Source of the DNA: an uncultured Clostridia bacterium
GTDB lineage: Bacteria > Bacillota > Clostridia > Oscillospirales > Ruminococcaceae
NCBI GenBank assembly: GCA_947588775.1
Contig: CANPZQ010000130.1
Coordinates: 1 to 5,464 of the forward strand
Direction of reading: 5' to 3'
DNA length: 5,464 bases
The position numbers and the translations under genes are program-made. A model generated the notes under the pieces. That model was given only the letters and a program-made list of their open reading frames with translations, searched no databases and was not told the origin of the DNA. The first letter of the stretch is position 1. Every line of letters starts with the position of its first letter. Shown piece by piece: positions 1 through 4,575 of the stretch.

Positions 1-47
1 GGGGGGGGGGGGGGGGGGGGACGATGGAGGCAGCTTTTTCCGCCGCG
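1..47 (+). repeat. Partial copy (A) of the hairpin/G-quadruplex repeat, at the contig edge
   Basis: Positions 33-47 (GCTTTTTCCGCCGCG) are identical to the right arm of the complete copy at 3361-3443. They are preceded by a 12-nt linker (21-32), the same length as the linker between quadruplex and right arm in the copies at 1838, 2346 and 3361. In those copies the linker follows GGGCGGGCGGGTGGG; here it follows 20 uninterrupted G (1-20). The left arm lies outside the window. The pure G run is probably a sequencing or assembly artefact replacing the real quadruplex motif, although an expanded G tract cannot be excluded. The flank after the arm (48-80) resembles the flanks of other copies only loosely. 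Confidence 0.7.
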
Positions 48-208
48 ACGGTCTGTGTGCCGCCAACCCTCCTCCAACCGCACACTCCCCTCGTGAGAAG
101 GGGCGAAACGGACATTAGCGGCGCAGAAGCTTCGCGGTGGGTAGAATACAAGCGAATTCCTTTTGGAAGCTTGGACGGCTGCCGAAGCTTTTTGCCTGAA
201 CCTCACCC

Positions 209-1738
209 TCACTCATTCGCCCAAAACTTCCTGTCCAGCGTGCGGTACCGCACCGCTTTCAGAACGTGCGGCCGGTCGATGTCCGCGCTGCCCTCCATGT
301 CGGCGACGGTCCGGGCGACCTTCAGGATTTTGTCGTAGGCCCTCGCGGTAAGCCCGAGGCGGTCAAAAACGTCCCGCAATAGCTCGTTCGCGGAGCTCGT
401 AAGGCGGCAGACGTCGTGGAGCATGTCCGAAGTAATCCTCGCGTTGCAGGTGACGGGAGTTCCGCGAAAGCGTTCGTTCTGGATTTCCCGCGCGCGCTGA
501 ACCCTCTCGCGAATGCTCGCCGAAGGCTCCTCCTTCTCGCTCGACGAGAGGCTGTCGTACTCGACCGGCGATACCTCGACATGAATGTCGAAGCGGTCAA
601 GAAGCGGCCCCGAAACCTTTGAAAGATACTGCGAAACCTGCCTTTGCGAGCATACGCACTTTTTCGTCGGGTGTCCGTAGTAGCCGCAGGGGCATGGGTT
701 CATCGCCGCGACGAGCATTATTTCGCATGGGTATGTAACAGTTCCGGAAACGCGGCTGATGGTAACAACCTGGTCTTCGAGCGGCTGGCGGAGCACCTCG
801 AGCGTCGGCCTCAGAAATTCCGCAAGCTCGTCCAAAAAGAGAACGCCGTTATGCGCAAGCGAAATCTCCCCCGGCCTCGGAATTGTTCCCCCTCCCGCAA
901 GCCCCGCCGTCGAAACGGTGTGATGGGGCGAGCGAAACGGGCGGGCGGTTATAAGCGGCGAGCTCTTGTCGAGCATTCCCGCGATGGAATAAACCGTCGT
1001 CGTTTCAACGGATTCCTCAAAGGTCATTTTCGGGAGGATTGACGGAATCCGCTTTGCGAGCATACTTTTACCGGACCCCGGCGGGCCGATCATGATTATG
1101 TTGTGTCCGCCGCATGCCGCGACCTCGAGCGCGGCTTTCGCAAAGGACTGCCCCCGGACGTCGCAAAAATCGAGCGCAGAGGAATAATTTTCCTCTTTCG
1201 GAACATACTTCGGCATTTTCTCAATGCGCCGACTGCCGTCGAGATGTCCCAAAAGCCCCGCCAGCGACGAAACGCCGTAAACCTCGATTCCCTCCGCGAC
1301 GGAAGCCTCGTAGGCGTTTTCCTCGGGGACAAAAATCCGCCGAATCCCGCTTTTTCTCGCCAAAATCGTCATCGGCAGCACGCCGTTGACCCCGCGGACC
1401 TCTCCGCCGAGCGAAAGCTCTCCCAAAAACGCCGCGTCGGAAATGTCGTCGACGACTGCACCCGTCGCGCTGAGAATCGCCGCCGCCATCGCGAGGTCGT
1501 GATGCGAGCCCGCCTTTTTCACGTCCGCCGGCGCGAGATTTATCACAACCGACGCCGCCGGAAACTTAATCCCCGAGGAGCGAAACGCCGCCTTGACGCG
1601 CTCGCGCGCCTCCTTAACGGCCACGTCGGCCATCCCGACCACGTCGAACCGCTCAATCCCGCGGCTCAGCTCCGCCTCGACCGCCACGGGGTAGGCGTTC
1701 ATCCCGTTCAGCCCGATTCCGTTCACTTTGCAAAACAT
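209..1738 (-). CDS. comM: ComM/YifB family Mg-chelatase-like AAA+ ATPase
   Basis: This is a complete 509-residue protein, the usual length for ComM/YifB. Residues about 15-140 form the Lon-protease-like (ribosomal S5 domain 2-like) N-terminal domain. The AAA+ core follows: Walker A GPPGSGKS (218-225), Walker B GVLFLDE (298-304), sensor-1 region AAMNPCPCG (344-352), a cysteine cluster C349, C351, C361, C363 that may bind zinc, and LLDRFD (379-384). The C-terminal Mg-chelatase-like domain contains TARAYDKILKVARTVAD (464-480), with R466 as the likely sensor-2 arginine. Family knowledge: ComM is a hexameric cytoplasmic helicase that promotes branch migration during natural transformation, but homologues are widespread in species not known to be competent. 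The start is ATG 1738-1736, because AAGGGG lies 7 nt upstream. The longer in-frame start at 1786 is a TTG that is itself the -35 box of the promoter. No dprA, topA or rnhB neighbour is seen. The stop is TGA at 211-209, and no clear terminator follows before the contig edge. Confidence 0.96.
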   Translation of the reverse strand: MFCKVNGIGLNGMNAYPVAVEAELSRGIERFDVVGMADVAVKEARERVKAAFRSSGIKFPAASVVINLAPADVKKAGSHHDLAMAAAILSATGAVVDDISDAAFLGELSLGGEVRGVNGVLPMTILARKSGIRRIFVPEENAYEASVAEGIEVYGVSSLAGLLGHLDGSRRIEKMPKYVPKEENYSSALDFCDVRGQSFAKAALEVAACGGHNIIMIGPPGSGKSMLAKRIPSILPKMTFEESVETTTVYSIAGMLDKSSPLITARPFRSPHHTVSTAGLAGGGTIPRPGEISLAHNGVLFLDELAEFLRPTLEVLRQPLEDQVVTISRVSGTVTYPCEIMLVAAMNPCPCGYYGHPTKKCVCSQRQVSQYLSKVSGPLLDRFDIHVEVSPVEYDSLSSSEKEEPSASIRERVQRAREIQNERFRGTPVTCNARITSDMLHDVCRLTSSANELLRDVFDRLGLTARAYDKILKVARTVADMEGSADIDRPHVLKAVRYRTLDRKFWANE

Positions 1739-1745
1739 AGTTTCA

Positions 1746-1751
1746 CCCCTT
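1746..1751 (-). promoter_or_regulatory. Shine-Dalgarno site fixing the comM start
   Basis: The minus strand reads AAGGGG followed by TGAAACT and ATG, an optimal 7-nt spacing. It supports initiation at 1738 rather than at the upstream in-frame TTG at 1786. Confidence 0.8.
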
Positions 1752-1757
1752 TGGTAT

Positions 1758-1786
1758 ATTGTAGCACATTGACGGGGGAAGGTCAA
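1758..1786 (-). promoter_or_regulatory. SigA/sigma-70 type promoter of comM
   Basis: On the minus strand, -35 TTGACC (1786-1781) is followed by exactly 17 nt and -10 TACAAT (1763-1758). A TG one base before the -10 makes it an extended -10 (TGCTACAAT). Transcription is predicted to start around A1752-A1750. That leaves a leader of only about 12-15 nt, in which the Shine-Dalgarno sequence sits almost at the 5' end. Confidence 0.78.
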
Positions 1787-1837
1787 GGTGGGGAGGGGGA
1801 ATATGCTTGGCGAAGTGAGTGGGGTGTGGGATAGGGT

Positions 1838-1915
1838 GCGGCGGGAAAAGCGGGGGAACGGCGCGAAGGTGCGGGGGCGGGCGGGTGGGACCGACGCAGG
1901 AGCTTTCCCCGCCGC
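1838..1915 (+). repeat. Hairpin/G-quadruplex repeat, copy B
   Basis: The left arm GCGGCGGGAAAAGC (1838-1851) and right arm GCTTTCCCCGCCGC (1902-1915) pair at 13 of 14 positions around a 50-nt loop. The loop holds GGGCGGGCGGGTGGG (1875-1889), four G3 tracts separated by single bases, the pattern of a very stable parallel G-quadruplex. It is followed by AC and a 12-nt linker to the right arm. The conserved flank CGCAAACCCC (1926-1935) is shared with copy C (2440-2449), so the element may extend to about 1940. The family is not recognised. It lies upstream of the comM promoter, and the G-rich strand is the template strand for the flanking genes. Confidence 0.85.
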
Positions 1916-1965
1916 GCGGGCTTATCGCAAACCCCGAATCGACCCGCCCGCCCAACCTCGGCCCA

Positions 1966-2167
1966 AGCCGAATCCCGTCCCCCGAAGCCCCCTTGCGGGG
2001 CTGAGTGGGGATGGGTGAGGGTTGGGCTTTTAGAGGTTGGAGTGTTAGAACGTCAGAGGATAGAGGCAGTTTAACCGAGCTTCGCAAAAAATTTGCGGCT
2101 TTCTGCAAAGGCCTGACCCTCACCCGCCCCCTCTCCGCCTGCGGCTCCGAGGGGGCGGGATTCGGCT
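1966..2167. repeat. Inverted module pair between repeat copies B and E
   Basis: AGCCGAATCCCG (1966-1977) has an exact 12-nt inverted partner CGGGATTCGGCT (2156-2167). GGGTGAGGGT (2013-2022) has an exact partner ACCCTCACCC (2116-2125). Sequence between these anchors is also similar after reverse complementing (for example GGGTGAGGGT-TGGGC against GGGTGAGGGT-CAGGC). The pair is centred near 2067. The centre contains a small hairpin, CGCAAA-AAA-TTTGCG (2083-2097). No convincing gene is seen here. The module looks like part of a mosaic of non-coding repeats, and its function is unknown. Confidence 0.65.
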
Positions 2168-2172
2168 CAGGC

Positions 2173-2259
2173 GGGGCGCGGGGCCTACGCTGGTTTCGTC
2201 GGTCCCACCCGCCCGCCCGCTCGGCTTCCTGCGTTTTGCCCGCTCCGTCCCCGCGCCCC
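2173..2259 (-). repeat. Divergent, inverted hairpin/G-quadruplex repeat, copy E
   Basis: Read on the minus strand, arm GGGGCGCGGGG (2259-2249) pairs perfectly (11 of 11) with CCCCGCGCCCC (2183-2173). Between them lies the same quadruplex motif GGGCGGGCGGGTGGG (2218-2204) followed by ACCGACGAAACCA, close to the linkers of copies B and D. The arms have a different sequence from B-D, yet are still complementary. The G-rich strand here is the minus strand, so a read-through transcript from carD would carry the quadruplex as RNA, unlike copies B, C and D. Confidence 0.7.
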
Positions 2260-2300
2260 TCGTGTTCCCAAATTGTCGCACTAAACCCTTTTATCGCAAA

Positions 2301-2337
2301 TTTCTATCTTCTAACTCTCTAACTATCTATCTTCTAT
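2301..2337 (+). repeat. Low-complexity pyrimidine-rich tract with a 10-nt direct repeat
   Basis: The tract is a T/C/A ladder in which CTATCTTCTA occurs exactly twice (2304-2313 and 2327-2336). Its reverse complement (AGTTAGAGAGTTAGAAG...) resembles the purine-rich stretch at 2037-2062, so it is probably another piece of the same repeat mosaic. No coding potential is seen. Confidence 0.5.
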
Positions 2338-2345
2338 GAAGGGAG

Positions 2346-2426
2346 CGCGGCGGAGAAAGCGGCCAAAACCCGCAAAACTCCGACGGGCGGGCGGGTGGGA
2401 CTGACGCACCAGCTTTCTCCGCCGCG
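2346..2426 (+). repeat. Hairpin/G-quadruplex repeat, copy C
   Basis: The arms CGCGGCGGAGAAAGC (2346-2360) and GCTTTCTCCGCCGCG (2412-2426) are perfectly complementary over 15 bp around a 51-nt loop. The loop contains GGGCGGGCGGGTGGG (2385-2399) and the 12-nt linker. Relative to copy D, one internal G-C pair replaces an A-T pair on both arms, so pairing is maintained. The flank CGCAAACCCC (2440-2449) matches copy B. The element sits downstream of the carD terminator candidate. Confidence 0.88.
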
Positions 2427-2488
2427 ACGGTCCCCTGTACGCAAACCCCAAACGCCCCAACAATACAACAATCCCCCCAAACCCCAAA

Positions 2489-2516
2489 ACCCGCTCTCGG
2501 ATACCCCGGAGCGGGT
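2489..2516 (-). terminator. Probable intrinsic terminator of the CarD-family gene
   Basis: On the minus strand, ACCCGCTC (2516-2509) pairs with GAGCGGGT (2496-2489). Inner CGG/CCG pairing continues the stem, with one bulged A and a 5-nt loop. The stem is followed by TTTTGGGGTTTGGGG, counting its last T, so the U tract is short and broken by G. The hairpin lies about 42 nt after the carD stop codon. The position and stem are good, but the weak U tract makes this a moderate call. Confidence 0.55.
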
Positions 2517-2558
2517 CAAATAATTCTATAACACACTAAACCATCCCCGCCCATTCCC

Positions 2559-3077
2559 CTACGCCTTCACCGCGTCGCGGCGTTCGCGCTTGGAGGCGAT
2601 ATAGGTCTTGACTTCCTTCGGGTCGATTCCCAGAACGAAGCCGAACTCGTTCGCAATCATTTCTTCGGCAATCTTGAAAAATTTCATGTCGACAGCCGGC
2701 ATGTTCCGCTTGACGGCGGCAAATGCACGCTGCTTCTCAAAAACATACTTTATTAACGTAATCAAATTGCGGCACTCATAGGTGCGAACGAGCTCGCGGT
2801 AGAAGTTGGTGGCAAGCTTCGCGTCCTTCGGGACGTCGAGCTCGCTGCTGATTTCATCAATATCATCGATTATCTGTTCAACCTGATTTTTCGTGATGAC
2901 GCTGCGCATTCTGATGGTCGAATCGACGGGCGTATAAATCTTTCCGCTTCTGTAGACGGGTGAAAGCGTGTAGTAGTCCTTGGCCATGTCCAGTCCCGAA
3001 ATTTCGGGGCGGCCGATGCTCTCGACCCTGCAAACGCCCTCGCTGCCGTAAATAACATAATCATTTACGCAAAACAT
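2559..3077 (-). CDS. CarD/CdnL-family RNA-polymerase-binding transcription regulator
   Basis: This is a 172-residue cytoplasmic protein. Residues 1-60 (VNDYVIYGSEGVCRVESI...YYTLSPVY...IYTPVDS) match the Tudor-like RNA-polymerase-interaction domain shared by CarD, CdnL and the TRCF transcription-repair factor. It contacts the polymerase beta subunit. Residues about 64-172 form the helical C-terminal domain, which in characterised CarD proteins contacts DNA at the upstream edge of the transcription bubble and stabilises the open complex. The protein has no tryptophan. At the position that appears to match M. tuberculosis CarD W85 (context TNW) it has F92 (TNF). The start chosen is ATG 3077-3075, preceded by GAGG at 6 nt. 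The in-frame TTG at 3089 overlaps this ribosome binding site and is less likely. Firmicutes often carry several CarD paralogues, so no gene symbol is given. It has its own promoter and probable terminator, so it is probably monocistronic. Confidence 0.93.
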   Translation of the reverse strand: MFCVNDYVIYGSEGVCRVESIGRPEISGLDMAKDYYTLSPVYRSGKIYTPVDSTIRMRSVITKNQVEQIIDDIDEISSELDVPKDAKLATNFYRELVRTYECRNLITLIKYVFEKQRAFAAVKRNMPAVDMKFFKIAEEMIANEFGFVLGIDPKEVKTYIASKRERRDAVKA

Positions 3078-3134
3078 ATAATACCTCAATCTTTCGCCGC
3101 ACCCACGGCTTAAACTTACTTTTCTTCCAGATTG

Positions 3135-3163
3135 ATTATATCACATTTTTGCGCAAAAATAAA
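3135..3163 (-). promoter_or_regulatory. Extended -10 promoter of the CarD-family gene
   Basis: On the minus strand, TGATATAAT gives a consensus -10 TATAAT (3140-3135) with an extended TGn (3143-3141). At 17-nt spacing the -35 is only a weak TTTATT (3163-3158), so the promoter probably relies on the extended -10. Transcription is predicted near 3128, giving a leader of about 50 nt. The region is clearly more AT-rich than the rest of the window. Confidence 0.78.
3145..3160. promoter_or_regulatory. 16-bp perfect palindrome in the carD promoter (operator candidate)
   Basis: ATTTTTGCGCAAAAAT is its own reverse complement over 16 bp. It occupies most of the -10/-35 spacer and overlaps the edge of the -35, a typical repressor position. 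No family of regulator is recognised from the motif. A-tract bending or chance in AT-rich DNA are alternatives. Confidence 0.45.
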
Positions 3164-3350
3164 GCGTTTTTTGCTATTTTTATAAAAAATTGGCTTTGTG
3201 AACAAACGGGGGTCAATTCTTTTTGTGCATTTTTGCTCAATATATAGCTTATCTTTTTTGCACTTTAACAGTCGAAACGGGAAAAGCAATAAATTTTTGG
3301 GCATTTTTTACAAGAAAATGGGGATTTTGACGAAGGGTGAAGAGCGGATT
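3164..3350. other. AT-rich intergenic stretch, no gene seen
   Basis: This stretch lies between the carD promoter and repeat copy D. It is rich in T and A runs. It contains a 12-nt near-palindrome TTTGTGAACAAA (3195-3206) and a TTGACC on the minus strand (3216-3211) that has no -10 at proper spacing. Short open frames on both strands have no recognisable product and no good ribosome binding site. Confidence 0.5.
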
Positions 3351-3360
3351 CGGAGGGGAA

Positions 3361-3443
3361 GCGCGGCGGAAAAAGCGGGGACAGGGCGAGAAGGTCGTGT
3401 GGGCGGGCGGGTGGGACGCAGAAACCAGCTTTTTCCGCCGCGC
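3361..3443 (+). repeat. Hairpin/G-quadruplex repeat, copy D
   Basis: The arms GCGCGGCGGAAAAAGC (3361-3376) and GCTTTTTCCGCCGCGC (3428-3443) are perfectly complementary over 16 bp around a 51-nt loop carrying GGGCGGGCGGGTGGG (3401-3415) and the 12-nt linker. An outer pair, GGAGGGGA (3352-3359) and TCCCCTCC (3460-3467), is also exact and could lengthen the stem across a bulge. The element begins about 30 nt downstream of the acidic-protein gene stop codon (3475), so it could affect the 3' end of that transcript. There is no T tract, so it is not a standard terminator. Confidence 0.88.
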
Positions 3444-3474
3444 GTCCTTCTGCACAAACTCCCCTCCCCCGCAA

Positions 3475-4575
3475 TCACTGCGGCTCCGCGTACTCCGGCT
3501 CAATCGCCGGCACAATATACGTCCCGTAACCCTCCTCAAGCGGCACATAGAACCTGTAGTACGGCACGCCGTCAACGCCGTAAATAAGCTCTGTATATAC
3601 AACGTCCTCCGAATTCATCTCGGTTCCGCCGTAAGCCTGTATGTCGTCGAAGCAGCCGTCGTCCATCAGCCGAAGCGCGTCCTCAACCGGGCAAACCGGG
3701 TAGTCGCCGACCTTCTCATACTCCGCCTCAAACGCGCCTGGAATCCCGTAGCAGTAAATCCCCCCGTCTTCCATGAAGTCAATATTGCAAAGGCTGCGGT
3801 TGCGAACTGTGCGCAGAATGTCTGCGTTGCTCTCTTCGGGAACGCTGCCGTCCTCGTCGGGAACATACTCAAATCCCGCGCAGGGGTGGAACATTGTGAC
3901 ATAGCAGTTTTCGCCGTTGTCGACAACCTCGGTTTTTCCCGCGTCGTTATAGCCTATAAGCCATTCGTAGCGCATTAAAAGCTCCGGCGCGGCTTTTTCG
4001 GCCTCATCGCGGGTCGCGCCATAATAAAATCCCACTTTCGCGCCTTCGGGAAGCTCAAAGCCGCCGTCAATTATTATATCCGCGCGGTATGCCATGGCGT
4101 CGGTGACATAAATTTCCACTTTAACGCCGCCCTCCTCAAACCACATTCTTGTCGGCTCGCCGTATTCGGGAGGCAGGTCGGAATGGGTGAGTTCGGATAA
4201 TTTTGCGATCTCCTCTGCTGTCAGCCTATCTTCCTCAATTTCAATACCGCCGGGGTCGAAGCCGAAGCCGATGGCATAAAACTTAAGCGCCTCGCGCATG
4301 AATTCGCGATCGACGTTCTCAATCATGCCGTTTAAGGGGAGATTTCGGTACATTTTTCTCTCGTAGACGGGGAACCTCGTTTCGCCGTCTATTTTCAGCA
4401 TGTCAAATAGGTTTTCCCCCGTCGGGAGATTTTCTGCAAAGCCTGAAGCGTTTCCCGCCGAGGAAACCGACGGCTCAATCTTCACCTGCGGAAGCTTCAT
4501 CGCACGCGCGTTTTCGGGCTCCCATATGCCGTAATTGTAAAAACGCGTTTCTGAGATAGCCGCAGAGACTGACAA
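3475..4575 (-). pseudogene. C-terminal fragment of a frameshifted, unrecognised acidic protein
   Basis: The frame is open from the TAG at 4597-4599 down to TGA at 3475. The product is about 366 residues, rich in Asp and Glu, with no membrane segment visible. The nominal start at 4575 is a TTG. The first ATG (4500-4498) has no ribosome binding site, so independent translation is unlikely. This is best read as the continuation of the gene at 4475-5464 after a one-base shift: ...TQKST | LSVSAAISETRFYNYG... The C-terminus (YPVCPVEDALRLMDDG..., then PYYRFYVPLEE-GYGTYIVPAI) recalls tails of uncharacterised exported Firmicutes proteins. That is from memory and of low certainty. Aromatic- and Gly-rich beta-like stretches suggest an extracytoplasmic domain, again as inference. 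The break may be a real mutation or a sequencing indel in the CCC run at 4576-4578. Confidence 0.7.

Noticed and set aside
65..110. A possible terminator hairpin for comM (CCCC...GGGG near 87-103)
   Set aside because: The stem is about four to five pairs with no T tract on the minus strand, and it lies more than 100 nt past the stop.
1103..1834. A 243-codon open frame on the plus strand, antisense to comM
   Set aside because: It is fully overlapped by the well-supported comM gene. The product is Arg- and Pro-rich low-complexity, typical of a shadow frame in GC-rich DNA.
1743..2123. A 126-codon minus-strand open frame across the repeat region upstream of comM
   Set aside because: It crosses the comM promoter and repeat arms. 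The product is Pro-, His- and Arg-rich with no family resemblance.
2452..2492. A second quadruplex-like G-rich stretch on the minus strand (GGGTTTTGGGGTTTGGGGGG and onward)
   Set aside because: The fourth G run lies 14 nt away, beyond usual loop lengths, and it is not repeated elsewhere. It may be only the degraded tail of the terminator.
2334..2519. A 61-codon minus-strand frame over repeat copy C
   Set aside because: It consists of the repeat and terminator sequence read as protein. It has no ribosome binding site and no similarity to a known small protein.
1730..3077. Both comM and the CarD-family gene begin ATGTTTTGC
   Set aside because: A nine-base match at start codons of unrelated proteins is plausible by chance. 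The sequences diverge at once on both sides.
1838..3443. Repeats as a CRISPR array
   Set aside because: Copies are hundreds of bases apart with irregular spacing, in both orientations, and include long hairpins. There are no cas genes.
3337..3978. A 213-codon plus-strand open frame
   Set aside because: It starts inside repeat copy D and runs antisense to the acidic-protein gene. It has no recognisable domain and no ribosome binding site.
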